DNA from: Metallyticus violacea
Taxonomy: Eukaryota > Arthropoda > Insecta > Mantodea > Metallyticidae
DNA: 64,000 nt
Reading direction: 5' to 3'
NCBI GenBank assembly: GCA_030762175.1
Contig: CM060831.1
Span: forward strand, 68,097,001-68,161,000
The notes beneath the pieces are model-generated. The model had not been told where the DNA came from and searched no databases. It saw nothing but the letters and a program-made list of their open reading frames with translations. A program made the translations under genes and the position numbers. Within the stretch, counting starts at the first letter, position 1; the number at the start of each line of letters is the position of its first letter. Shown one piece after another: positions 12,270 to 24,153 of the stretch.

Positions 12270-12510
12270 AATAGTGTTTAAGCTCTTCACTGAGATGGTC
12301 ATTGACGACACGTGAGATAAAATGAAAAATTGGGAAAGGATTTTTTCAAAGCAAGCGATTTAGGTCTAAATTTAGGGTACCTCCCCGACATTTGCAATTT
12401 ATGACCACTGAGGAAACCTGGACGAAAGTTAGTCAGGGAGGAAGGTCCTTGCTGGAATGGTAAACCAGACCTTCCGCTTACTAATACATGATCTCGACCA
12501 CGTATTTCGG
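12270..12510 (-). mobile_element. SINE-B copy 2 (diverged)
   Basis: Minus-strand copy with ATAGTGTTTAA at the left end, TTGGGAAAGGATTTTTTCAA and GGGTACCTCCCCGACATTTG in the body, and a decayed head (CCAGACCTTCCGCTTAC, ATCTCGACCACGTATTTCGG). It is more mutated than copy 1, notably at the B-box, so it is an older insertion. Confidence 0.8.
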
Positions 12511-15500
12511 TACGGCGGGAAATGGCTAATTTTTTCAAAAAGGTACCAAAATGCACGGATTACAACTTGCAGTTGGTGAATAAAACCTTTTTAAACAGTT
12601 GGTTCATAATTTAATGGGTCACTCTGTGTATGCATATACTTGTTATAAAGATAGGATAAATACAGAAAAATTTGCATATAAAAACTGAGTGGTGTTTTAT
12701 GGGTTCGAAGTATAAACTTTAAAATATATAAAAAATACACAGTCATAACTTATAGAATAAAAACATGGGAGCTAAAAGTAAGAATAAAATTATATACGTT
12801 GGAAATGGACTGATAGAGATGAATATTCAACATTTAATATTAGAGTTTATAAAAAAAAAAGGCATGTTAAAAAGATGACATAATACCTAAAGATTTCCAA
12901 AGAAAAGATTGATGTATTCATAAACTAGAAAGCAGAAATGCGAGGGAAAAATCACTTTGTCATCTCCGAAGCTAAATATATTCAAAGGGAAATTAAAAAT
13001 ATAAACAAGAGATGTGACTCACTGCAAGCGACGGTGCATTGCGACGCTGTAGAGCGCTTTGGGCTTATTTATGCAAGAAGTAGAATAGAAACGGAAGGAG
13101 GAGCTTTTGCGATGCTTTATCAGCACATTTACTGCATGAATTACGTCTCAGGGATATTCGCTGGCGTTGCTGGAGCAATGCTTCTTTGAGAAACAGTTCT
13201 ACTTGGTTTGTAATTAAGCGGATGATATAATAGCTTGAGAGTTACATGTACATTGGTTGCTATGTTGTTCTAGCATTTTATTTACAGATTCATAAGAAAC
13301 ACGAGTTTATGATTACTTTTTTTTTCTAATTCTATTTTTAAAGTCGTGAAAATTACATTAATTTCCAACTAATATTTTATAGATATGTGTTTCATATCTT
13401 GCTAATATTAAAACAGTTATTTCGATTTTGCTCAGGAGCAATCGAAATTAATTTCAGATTTTGGTATTGAATTTGACAATAGCGAACTAACTTCATTCTC
13501 TTCTTCTTCTCTCTCGCTTTTCAATGGCGTTATTTATGTTAATAAATACGGAGTTCTGTGTTGTTTTGAAATAATTTTGCTGTTTTATTGAAGTAGTTAA
13601 ATATTAACAGAAACTTACTTTCTTTTGCACTTATATAACTACCGTTATAATATTTCAATAATCTGAAAATTAATAACATTTATAACTCAAAAAGTTTAGC
13701 TTCAAACTTCCTCTGATATAGCATGGTATAATACATTAAAAGGAAAAAGCTAAACCTATAAATAAACAACGGTAAATAAAATAATTATTCATGTTTAAAT
13801 GCATCATGAAAAAAACAGTTATAAGGCCCAAAGAGAATAGAATAAAATACTGAATGATAGAAATTTGACATTCCCTCGTTAATGTTCGAACAAAATTTAA
13901 ATTACCAAGTTAGCCTGTAGGAGAAAACTCCAAGGATGTGACCGAGAAAGCCAATTTTCGTAAGGGAGAAAAATAATTGAAACATAATTATTTCAAATAA
14001 GTAAGGAATATAATTAATATCGAAAGATAACATTAACCTTAACAAAATGACTCATTTAAAGATGCAATCAGCAATTATTTTCAAAACACGAAACTTTATA
14101 TCAATGCCACTTATATAATATAATATTTGTTTTTTAAAACATTGACTCAATTAACACGCTAATACACTCTATACAATCTCAGTTTAGGCAAAATTTAAGA
14201 TTAGTGCTACCGTGAAATTATAGCTATATCAAAATGAAAATTATAGCAATAACAAAATGAATTCGCTACACAAGTTCCTAATACATAAAAATATCTCAAA
14301 AAATTTAAAATCAACATTTAAACATTAACATTAAAAGGGAAAAATATTAAGAAACCTTATAATACCTGGGCCACTGGGTTGCGCCAGCGGTGAAGTCTTC
14401 GGTCCTATCAATTTAGAAGCAAAGTCAAAATATGTCTTTTACCCCTCGAATACCTAAGCGATCTTTGCGAGCAAAGGAAAGAAGAAGCGGCCAAGTCAGA
14501 AAGATCACGTCATATTGTTCTATAAATTTCTTTACTTCTCAAAAAACAATGGGAACAAAGGCAGGCAACGAAGCTTTCTGGACGGGAAAAAAAAGAACAG
14601 GGAGACGTGGAAAGCATAAGGTTAAGAACGGCACAAACCACAAATATCGTTTCATAATTCCAATCTTTGGCAATGTGCATTTTTAACGTAAAAACAACAC
14701 CTTCCAAAGGGTTAATTGCTTGCTGTGCAATTTTAATTGCGTAATCCTTTTCAGGTTCCATCTCTGCTGTTTTTATTATAATATCACTCCCTTATTTTTC
14801 CGTTAGCATTTTCTTCTCGCAAGCATTTATTAAATTTCATTATTAATATTTTAATCACTTAAAACCTTTATCTTTCGACATTTTATCTAAATATTTTTAA
14901 ATTATATACCTCCGTCAATCTGTAACTTTATAATAGTGCACCAGTGAGCAGACAATTTGTGTTTAGCACTTCTTGGCACCAACATAGAGTTTCTATTATC
15001 CCTTTCTCGTTATCATTACACTACAACAGCGCCGAGTTCTTGCTTCATTAGTACACAAGACTCCAGTTCTCTTCTGTAAGACCAAAAGAGAATTTTGGTG
15101 GTTTTTCTCCCTTAGCCATTAAAGGCAAATAATCATTCATCACTTGCTCTACATCCTGTCCAAGGCCAATAATCGGGTTCTTAAGGCATTAAGCCTCTAA
15201 CACCCCTCCACCGACTATATGGGGCTAATCGACAAGTTGTTAAAGGCTTATAGCTATAAAACAGACCGCGATGGCGCAGTGCCGCTCGGCAAGGAAAGTG
15301 TTTTAATTGGAGAAAGTTTTTCACATCGATTTTCCTTGTTCCTTTTTTTTTTTTTTCTACTTTCTTCTACATCACTTATAAACAATGTTTGAGTATGGCA
15401 CTGGGAATCTGTTTCCTGAAGACAGTGCAGGAGAAAAGAAAGATTTACAAGAAAATAAAGGTGTATTTTCTCGTAATGTGTCTTCTTTCGCTTTGCTTAT

Positions 15501-16304
15501 CCTCCTACGTTTGTTGGACTCACACACCAATGCCAGGTCAGGAAGTTAATCACTCTAGAGTACACATGCAACACTGAGGGGTTCCCTGAATGAAATTTTA
15601 AAAACATTTTCTGAACAATATGTTATATTAAGCAGGTAAATGCAGTGTGTGTTAAATTTAAGAGCGTCAATATTCTATTTAAAATGGTATCGTATTTTAA
15701 AAATTAATTATAAAGCTATTATATATTGGGTGTGAAAATTTATCTTACTTGCCTAAAATTAATTTTTCTGTTGCGTCATGTAAAGGTTCAAAAATATGTT
15801 TAACATCATGTTTTTAATAGCACACCATGTACATTTTATTCAAGAATATAGTTACCCTCTCCAAGAGCTATTCAGAAATTTTAGTCAAGAAAACAGAACG
15901 AGATAAATGCATGGCTTCTTTCATTTAATAGCACTCAGTGCATTTGTTCAACTGAATCATTTAGCTTCTTCAATAATGTGATCGAATAAACCATTATCTG
16001 TCAACTTACATTCTCCGTAAATCAGCAGCATCTCTGCTTTCTCTTCATGAATGTACATCTTGTAAGAAAACATGTAGTCACAATAGCTCACTCTGGTGAA
16101 TGATTACAGTACTGATATGTACTCTAAAGCAAGGGCTGTTTGAGGCGTGGGGGAGATGAGTTATCTACTTCCACTTCCCTCTCAAGGCATCTGTGTTTAC
16201 ATGAATCGGAAATCATAAACAAAATCAAGAATTGTACTAAAGTATATTGGATAAGTGATTTGTACAACCTTGACATTAAACAGTTCAGTTTCTCCAATAA
16301 TTAT
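12511..16304. other. No recognisable feature
   Basis: AT-rich. A slightly GC-richer open stretch at 13010-13190 ends an 83-codon frame starting at 12938; it matches nothing I know. A poly-T run is at about 15338-15356. The string GGTTGCGCCAGCGGTGAAG near 14380 is GC-rich but unassigned. Confidence 0.4.
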
Positions 16305-16356
16305 GGTCGGTCTTGGTAGTGTACTGGTTACCATACTTGCCTCCTAAACCCAAGAT
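16305..16356 (+). mobile_element. SINE-A partial head preceding a full copy
   Basis: GGTCGGTCTTGGTAGTG and the following 35 bases repeat the first ~50 bp (acceptor stem, D-arm and anticodon loop) of the adjoining SINE-A copy, then stop at CCCAAGAT. With the next two units it forms a tandem SINE-A composite. Confidence 0.85.
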
Positions 16357-16357
16357 G

Positions 16358-16654
16358 TCGGTCCTGGTGTGTAGTGGTTACCATACTTGCCTCCTAAACC
16401 CAAGATCGCGGGTTCAAACCCGGCCAGGACCGATGGATTTTTTCGGGGCGTAAAAATCCTAAAAATCCTAAGTATGGCTTCCTTCGGAAGGGAAGTAAAG
16501 CCGTGGATCCCATGTTGTACATTTACGGCACGAAAAAGAACCTCAAGCCTGAAAGAGAGGCCTCTGAGCAAAATTTGTCGGCCCTTTCACTCCCTGAGTT
16601 GAATGGAACGCTGATGACCTGAGCTGTTAAAGAGCGTTCATAAATAAATCATTA
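16358..16654 (+). mobile_element. SINE-A copy 3a (full-length)
   Basis: One of the best copies of the family. The tRNA-like head has a 7 bp acceptor stem (GGTCCTG pairing with CAGGACC), the anticodon loop CTCCTAA as in tRNA-Arg(CCT), and the B-box GGGTTCAAACCC. The body then contains GGATTTTTTCGGGGCGTAAA, a small tandem repeat of AAAAATCCT, CCTTCGGAAGGGAAGTAAAG and GACGCTGATGACC-like sequence. The 3' end is TTAAAGAGCGTTCATAAATAAATCATT followed by an A-run. The 71-codon frame inside is an artefact of the repeat. Confidence 0.92.
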
Positions 16655-16670
16655 TAAAAAAAAAATACAC

Positions 16671-16924
16671 CCAAGATCACGTGTTCGAACCCGGCCAGGA
16701 CCGATGGATTTTTTTCGGACGTAAAAATCCTAAGCATGGCTTCCTTCGGAAGGGAAGTAAAGCCATGCGTCCCGTGTCGTACATTTACGTCACGATAAAG
16801 AACCTCATGCCTGAAAGAAGAGGCATCTGAGCAAAATTTGTCGGCTGTTTCACACCCTGAATTGAATGGGACGCTGATGACCTGAGCTGTTAAAGAGCGT
16901 CCATAAATAAATCAATCAAAAATT
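16671..16924 (+). mobile_element. SINE-A copy 3b (5'-truncated, tandem)
   Basis: Begins inside the anticodon arm (CCAAGATCACGTGTTCGAAC) and runs to the typical tail TCCATAAATAAATCAATCAA. It follows copy 3a after a short A-rich linker, in the same orientation. CAATAATTA occurs at 16295-16303 and again at 16925-16933, flanking the whole three-unit composite rather than any single unit. Confidence 0.9.
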
Positions 16925-16933
16925 CAATAATTA

Positions 16934-17943
16934 CATCCCTTATTCACTATTTCCTTGACCAAAATGGTACTGCGTGATACATTTATGCATATTATCTTGG
17001 AGAGGGTAAATATATTCTTGAACTAAATGTACATGGCGTCATTTAAAAAAAAGTATACCCTTGGAAAGAAATCCACCATGATGTTAAAAAACTTTTGTTT
17101 GAAACAATTTTGATTTAAGGCATCAGAAACTTATTTTTGGTGGAAAAATAAATGGAATACCCTATAAAATTATACTACATATTTTATTCAAATATGTCAT
17201 ATTTTATTGCAATATATTTTTGCTTAATTACATTTAGTAAACTCTATATTGTTATATTGCCTTAATTATTGCATATGAGTATTTGTAATCCATGGAAATA
17301 AATCTAAATCTACCTGGCTTGTCCCATTTCAACATATTTGAAATATTAACCCCAACAGCATATGTACTGAAGATTCAAAATACAAACTTTACATACGTTC
17401 GTTATTCTAAACTCAGAACCATTACATACTCGAATTTAGAAAATACTTTTAAATGCTTATTGGTTACATCGCTTTTGTTTGGTGGCCAGTGCCTTTCTCC
17501 TCGGGTTATACTTTCCTTGAGGTTATTTTTTTCTCTGTTATTATTTAGGCATTTTAGCAGATTTAACAATATTTGGTCTATTTCATTACAGGTGAAAGTT
17601 AGATCTTAAATTGGACCTGTGAAAGTAGGCTTTCAGTCTTCCGTGATCTATTCATTACGCTTGGAACGTATTATTTGGAATTTTTTATGTCTGTATGGCC
17701 ACCCATTCACTTTGCTATTGAATGTCTTTCTTCTTTTAAGGTCTCGTTGCTCCGCTTACAGATTCCATGAACGGAGAGCCAGTCCTATGTCAGGGCTACC
17801 TCATGACATCACAAATACAGAAGAGGCATACCAAACTAGGTGGAATGAAGATGAATGATGAAATGGAAGGTTATAATTATATCTGTTAGAAGCTCAAATT
17901 TCTATCTAAAACATAGTCTATTATTAACAACCGTATTGCAATT
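16934..17943. other. No recognisable feature
   Basis: AT-rich. Frames of 105 and 79 codons (17292-17609, 17619-17858) show no recognisable domain and no coding-like composition. Confidence 0.4.
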
Positions 17944-18209
17944 TTTTTAATAGCGTCTAACCCCGTTTTTACTACTGAGGCACCACAGGCGATAGACACT
18001 GATGTAATATGAGATGAAATGATATACTGGGAAAGGATTTTTTAAGGAAGGAAATGTTCTAGATCTAAGGTATCCCGGCATTTGTCATTTATTAGGACTG
18101 AGGAAAACCGGAAAAATAACTTCAGTCAGGGAAGGCGGTTCTGGCGAGATTCTAACCCCAGGCCTACAGCTCACGAGTGCGCACCTTAACGAATTTGGTC
18201 ACCCGTGGC
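17944..18209 (-). mobile_element. SINE-B copy 3
   Basis: Minus-strand copy spanning the whole element: left end AATAGCGTCTAACCCCGTTT, body with TACTGGGAAAGGATTTTTTA and GACTGAGGAAAACCGG, and head TTGGTCACCCGTGGC at the right end. The B-box is decayed (GAGATTCTAACCCCAGG). Confidence 0.85.
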
Positions 18210-18749
18210 AATGGCTTTGTTCCTACTCTTTTCGGAAGGAACAGCGGAGGCCACTACGGCTGTTCTCCAGCCCACTGGTCAACTGAATGAGGAATGGGAT
18301 AGAATAACGTGTCGTATTGCCCTAACAGAGCCACTTGCTGAATTTCTTCCGCCTCACTTCATTGGTGTCTGCCGCTCTATTAGTCCAGGGCAATGTTACA
18401 TCCCCTCGCCTTCTCCCCAACTCGGCAAATCTATAGTCCGAGGTTCCGGAAATGAGAAAAAATAGCTAAGTGGAGACTCATGCGCAACCTGTCAGTCACA
18501 TGAGTGCACCAGTAATCCAACCAGCAGCTTTTAGAATGACGAGGAATGGAAAGGAAATAAAGAATGCTTTCAAAACAATCCCCCTTTCCTTAAAAAATAT
18601 CTGCCTATCTACTACAAATATCTCTCGTGCTAAATAGACTCCGCAGTGTACTATCCAAATAGGCTATTGAGATGATAAAGAATCAGCAGTTCTTGGCGAA
18701 GTGTGCTCACTTTGACATGAAATAGAGTCGCTTCAATGTTGGAGGAAGA
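18210..18749. other. GC-richer stretch of unknown nature
   Basis: An 86-codon frame (18205-18465) starts within the reverse complement of the SINE-B head and continues through about 250 bp of unusually GC-rich sequence. No family recognised. It may be part of an unrecognised repeat. Confidence 0.35.
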
Positions 18750-18884
18750 TACGAGGGTTGGTCCACAAGTTTTCGGCCTCGCCAATGAGGATTATCGCCT
18801 TCACAAAATCCTTATCTGGTGTCATATCTTATCTGTTAGGTAAATAATTGCAGCTGTAACTTCCGTTCCGCTGTGTTCAATTGA

Positions 18885-19386
18885 AAAGCCTTACTCGAAA
18901 TGAAATTAAACAGTGAATAGACGGTGTATATGAGGAAATATTTCCAACATGAGGATATTCTACCATAAAAGAATGGGCTAAACTTTTTCGAATGGGTGGA
19001 GAAAGTATTGAAGACGAATAGCGTGCAGGTCGCCCTTGGGAAACATCGCTCTTTTGGAAGGAGAAATTATGGAAGGCTGGCGGCTCATAGTTACAGACAT
19101 AGCAGCAAGGTTGGGCCTTTCTGAAACATCAGTTCTTTGAATTATTCATAAATATTAAAACATGAATAAAGTTAGTGCAAGATGGGTGCCCATACTTCTT
19201 TCCTCAGTCCAAAAGCACCAATGAGTCATCTGTTGTCAGGCAATTTTTGGAGTTCTGCCGTGGCAACGAGAGAGAAGTTTAGCAAATCATTTGTTACAGG
19301 AGATGAAACTATGGCCCCTACTACACTTCCTTGTCTAAAAGAGAATCAATGGAGTGGCATAAACCTAGCGAAGCACAGCCTGTAAA
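18885..19386 (+). pseudogene. Mariner transposase relic, N-terminal and first catalytic region
   Basis: Plus-strand frames give EWAKLFRMGGESIEDE (18971-19018), a stop, then RAGRPW (19022-19039); DIAARLGLSETSV (19097-19135), the second helix-turn-helix; and SFVTGDETM (D codon at 19302-19304), the first catalytic Asp. It ends ESMEWHKPSEAQPVK near 19386, the conserved segment upstream of the second catalytic residue. The frame is broken by at least three stops and by indels. These landmarks are in the normal order and spacing for mariner transposases, which are about 345 residues long. Confidence 0.75.
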
Positions 19387-19387
19387 G

Positions 19388-19835
19388 GTATCTTTCACTT
19401 TTCAATATATTTACCCTTTTTATTGTATTACACTTCTCATATTTTTGAATTAATTTTTTAATCCCCCCCTAAAAATAGTCAGAAATATTGTCTGCAAAAT
19501 GGGCATAAACAGCATCCATCATTTCGTCATCTTAAATTTCCTTTCTCGAAGGTCTTTCTTGAGTTTTGAGAAGAGGAAATAGTCACTGGGAGCTAGATCT
19601 GGGCTGTAGGGTGAATGATCGATACTCTTGAATCCACATTTGTTAATAGCTTCCTTTGCAACAAGAGATGTGTGCCCAGGCGCGTTGTTATAAAGAAGGC
19701 GCACATCACCACTCAGCTTCCTTCGCCTTTTCTCTTTGATGGAAGCACGTAGTCTGTGCAGTAGGCCAGCATAGTACTCCCCATTTACTGTGGTGTTCCT
19801 CTCCTTGAAGTCAATGAAGAGTAGTTGGTAGTAAG
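19388..19835 (-). pseudogene. Mariner transposase relic, C-terminal catalytic region (inverted)
   Basis: The minus-strand frame reads IDFKERNTTVNGEYYAGLL, then LLYNNAPGHTS, then HSPYSPDLAPSDYFLFSKL. The final Asp (codon at 19582-19584) is separated by 34 residues from the first Asn of YNNAPGH, the position of the second catalytic residue. That is the DD34D mariner spacing, with the second Asp changed to Asn. A frameshift follows; the other frame continues DAVYAHFADNISDYF and a stop, matching the mariner C-terminus. Compared with the plus-strand half it is better preserved: 61 codons are open from 19704 to 19519. Confidence 0.8.
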
Positions 19836-22570
19836 TGCATTGGAAAAACTATGTTTCAGAATGATTTGAAACATTCATCTGGGTATGAAAGGCGCAGACA
19901 TAAAACCCGCGAAATTAAATTCTCGTGATCACTTTGCCAGTCAAGCACAAAAACTACTCAATAGATGTATTACGGACATTCGCTTCTGGGAAGAATTGCT
20001 CGTATTTATGAGAAAAGTTTTCCCAACAAGATAACACTCGAGCGTAAGAATAGTATTGATCTCTAGACGGCATTCAATTTCGGTCACATGTTGAGAAATT
20101 TCCTTCTGATTATCGTGTTATCTATGATGGTCTGGATTTGCAATCAAACTTGACACCTTTTCAAAACTTTAATGATCAGAGCTTGGGTGTTCAGGCATTT
20201 AATTTGGTTTAAAAGACATGTAAAAAGGTACTTAAAATATTGAAAATAGGCAGTAATATAATTAATATAAGCATTAATTAAATGTGAAAACAGAAAGTAG
20301 CATCGTTATTAATGAAAATAGGAATTTAAGGTAATTCATAATTTCTGTACCACATAATTAAAGTACTGCTTACTTTTCTTTGTTGCAAGCAACATAAGAT
20401 GTTTTTTTCAAGCTATCGGAAGGACTCAGGCCAATAGAACATTCACTTTTCAGGACATCATGGAAATGTTAATCAAGGCAAAGTAAAGTAATTTTGAATA
20501 GTCCTGAGAAATGAACAAAAGATGTGCAGTGGTTTCTGGTCCAGTTTATTTTCTGCTTATGAGCTCAGAGGGGAATCAGGCTGTTATTTCTCTTACTTTT
20601 GTACTGAACACATTAGGGCGGTTTATTTCACAGCTGTACCACTCTCATCTTTCTCGCTTGAATTGTTCGTTATATTTATGCAGCCGAGAATCTACCTCTA
20701 CCACACATTCGCTAGAATTGTCTCTCACAGATCGATACAAGGTCATTGCCAGGACTATTCAAAACTACAGTACTTCCCTCATTCTCTCCATTTCCTGGCA
20801 TTCGTATGCTCGAGGTAACCATGCGTTCCGTTCAATAATGAAGGTTCTGCTATTTAAAGAGCTTAAATGAATGGATTGAGGAGAAAGTTTTTAACAGTTT
20901 GAAAAGAAATAAATGCATAACAAGATTCTAAATAGATATTTCGTTTAGGTGAATATGCTATTTAATTTTTATGTTTTTTTTTCACTTGGAAATATTGAAT
21001 TCTTTAGGTGATTTTTAAAATGCATAAATAATCGCAGAAAAAACCATACCGGTCCAAAACAGGCATAAAAAATAAAAGTTTTAAACCTTAAAAGTCAAAA
21101 TAGGCAAAATAAAACTGCCCTACCGACCTCAAATATATGGAAAAATGTTCATTTCTATCTGACTTAAATATATTGTAGCATTTTTAACAAGCAGCAGGAA
21201 AAGTAAACCAGTGTAAAGTTACTATAAAGATTATTCTTACACGAGCACTAACAGTGTTTTCAGGACAGAAATATCAATGCTGAAAGAATAATTATCAATT
21301 TTATGTCCGATTGGATTACAAGTAAATGTAACTAAAAATGAGAATAAGAAAAGTTAGTTACAAAAGCTATGCGAAAATATTAAAATTCTTTCTGGAATTT
21401 CTCAACGCCAAATCAAATGACACAGTCAGTTTTTACCGTTCATAAACTTAAGTTTACCTTTCATACTCGCATCTTGGAAGCTGCGTTTTCACCACTTGCA
21501 GAGCAACTGGCAGGCAACGCAGGAAAGATCCTCGTGGGAGTTGACACAGGAGGAAAGCATTCCTCGTGACAAGTGAACAAACACCCTCTTGCTGCTCAGC
21601 CCTGGGTGACTTAACGGTCTTCCTGTGAATATTTCATGTGGCGTAGTATTGTGTTGCTGCACGTTGTAATGTCAGCCTCATGGAGAGTTGTATAGTTCAC
21701 CAATGCAGCGTTGCTTGATGCATCATCTGAATATTTCATGTAGCGTCACATGGAAACTTGGACCTGACAGTAAATCCTCATACCTGTCTGTCACTTTTGG
21801 GCTCATGTGTATTCCTTACTGTGTAGGGTACACACACTTTTTGGTAACAATTTCTGTTATTTATTACACATAGTCTACAAATGAAGTTGTAAAAGAAATA
21901 ACATTGAAAACAAAAACTTACACAAACTATTCTGGAAGAAATATAGACAGCTGGGAAAGGATGTAGGTAATTTAATGTATAATGTGGATTAGTTAGTAGA
22001 TAGTTTGAATGTAACTATAAAATATATTATTTATATTTAACTACCTTTAACACCAATGCAAATGTTACACAATGAAATAACTTTCTTTATCAAAATAACC
22101 ACTGTCCAGGTTGCTTCTAACATTATTTGGCACACAAAAAATTAAAAGATCCAGCACTTTTTTCCCACTTCCCTTTGATTTCAGCCTAGTGCAGAAAAGG
22201 AATACTGTACATTTTAACAGAACGTAATACCACAAATATTCACGATGAAAGCAGTAGTAGTATTGAAATATTACATTTTAAAGAGTGATGGACCAAGTTC
22301 TATACGGATGTCTGTTTTGGCATAAATTCCCTACATCACTTCATGTATCGCTCAGGTACCCTGACTATATTATGGTATTATTAAATTCATTTCGTCTTCA
22401 GTGTTGGCCTAAAATAATTTTGCTATGCATACTTTCAGCTTTTTCATCTTTTAACTTTTAACAAAATGTTGTAAAATAATTAAAAAACAAATAAGTTTTT
22501 GAAATTGATGTCATTTGTATTTTATTTGATATTTTTTAAAACGGCATTAGTCTGAAGGTTTCATTTATTA
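19836..22570. other. No recognisable feature
   Basis: AT-rich. Contains a 119-codon frame (20511-20870, plus) with no recognised similarity and probably fortuitous. An 18-base string (GAATATTTCATGTGGCGT) recurs with one mismatch at 21627 and 21729 in a GC-richer patch (21480-21850). Confidence 0.4.
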
Positions 22571-22855
22571 TATTTGTTTATGAACGCTCTTTAACATCTC
22601 AGGTCATCCGCGTTCCGTTCAATTCAGGGCGTGTAACAGCCGAGAAATTTTACTCAGAGGCCTCTTCTTTCAGACTTGAGGTTCTTTATCGTTCCGTAAA
22701 TGAACGACACGGGACCCACGGATTTTACTTCCCTTCCGAATGAAGCCATACTTCGGATTTATACGCCCTAAAAATCCACAGAATCTGCCGGGGTTGAATC
22801 CGTGATCTTGGGTTTAGGAGACAAGTATGGTAGCCACTATACCACCAGGTTCGCC
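22571..22855 (-). mobile_element. SINE-A copy 4 (full-length, with target-site duplication)
   Basis: Complete minus-strand copy from the tail (GTTTATGAACGCTCTTTAAC) through the body to the head (ATACCACCAGG at the right). It is flanked by TTCATTTATT at 22560-22569 and 22856-22865. Mutations in the B-box (GGGTTGAATCCGTG) and acceptor stem show it is not a recent insertion. Confidence 0.92.
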
Positions 22856-22865
22856 TTCATTTATT

Positions 22866-24118
22866 TCATATAAGGGATTTCAAGCCGATGGCCATTATCA
22901 GAAAGAGAAATAGTGTGCTTTGAATTGGACAATAACGCAGAAACTCACAAAACACGGATAGAAACTAGATTTTTGTTAATACTGAAATGTTTCGTGTGAT
23001 GAACATTTGCCCTTTTAAAAAATGCTAATACTTTTCCTTAAAGAGTAAATAATTACATTAAATAAATAGAAAATAAAATTTTTTCAAATGCCGATACTCT
23101 TAACCCATAACGACAAGGTGGTTTTTCTTCACTTTAATTAAAAAATAAACCCAAGAAACAGACAACGAACTATTTGTTTAGAATGGAAAGGGCAAAAAAT
23201 AGCACAGATAAAACTTAGAACAAGTTGTAGAATTTAAACGGGGAATTAGAGAATGTAGTCGTCATTTGTTTGAAACGAATGTAATGAACAAATGCAAGCA
23301 ACGGCGCGAGAGATTTTTATGTCATCAGCAGTCGGTTACAACTGCTGTGTCCAGCTTTGTTCAGTAATTGATTTTCATTCTATCAAGTTTGTCAACCTGC
23401 AATGTCCGTTGCAGCAGTCTATTCTATTTCATTTCCATCGGCTGTTCGTAAACCACTATTCACCAAAACATTGATTTTCAACCAACGTGTTGCGGTTTGC
23501 ATTGAAGTTGCCCGAAACTCACAGAAGGGGGTAAATAAAAATAATAAATAAATAAACTATAACGTTGATGATCTTATTTTTCCACTGCTCCAGCAATTGC
23601 ACTAAGAAATTTCGTATTTGGAATATAACACGTTTTTTAACCAGTGTTGCTGGATTTCTCTATTGTTTTGTTTTAAAAAAACATGTTGCATTATAAAATT
23701 TAATAAATAACAACAGTAATATTCACAGAACATAAATTGCAAAAAAATTAATGTAATACAAAATAATTATCTTTTTTTAATTCAAATCTTATATTTAGAG
23801 AAAGGAATTTCTTCTTCAAGCGTTTAAAGTGATGAGGTTAAGGGCGAATTCGCATCCTACAGGCTTTATATTCGATTCGGAAGCAACTTTGAGAAAGGAC
23901 AGTCTTCACAAATAAAGGTTTAGGTGTTGCAGTAATTCAGTGTGTTTCAGTTTTTGCGCTAACAAGAAACAGCAATACAGCCCTTCTGGTATAGACCGGG
24001 GAAGTACCTAAAAGGAGGAAATGCTTTTAGTACTGATATAGACCAGTGGAACTGCAGTTCCCTTTTCAAGCCTTTAGGACTTCCTGCCCTTCTCTTCAAC
24101 AAATTCATATGCCCCTTC

Positions 24119-24153
<35 letters not shown>

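Larger units (their letters stand above)
18750..19835. mobile_element. Mariner (DD34D) element with opposite-facing halves
   Basis: Composite of a plus-strand N-terminal part (18750-19386) and a minus-strand C-terminal part (19388-19835) of a mariner transposase. The probable left terminal repeat starts TACGAGGGTTGGTCCACAAG at 18749. The two coding parts are complementary in extent: the plus half ends just before the region where the minus half begins, and no sequence is duplicated. No matching right terminal repeat is seen after 19835. It is non-functional: frameshifts, several stops, and Asn in place of the second catalytic Asp. Confidence 0.75.

Noticed and set aside
16344..16602. Frames of 71-75 codons on both strands, with similar ones at 42975-43229, 48595-48867 and 54298-54699, as possible proteins
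   Set aside because: They lie in SINE-A copies, and their resemblance to each other comes only from the repeat. Such frames often appear as false hypothetical proteins.
20511..20870. 119-codon plus-strand frame
   Set aside because: A 98-codon frame overlaps it in another phase, and no family is recognised; probably chance.
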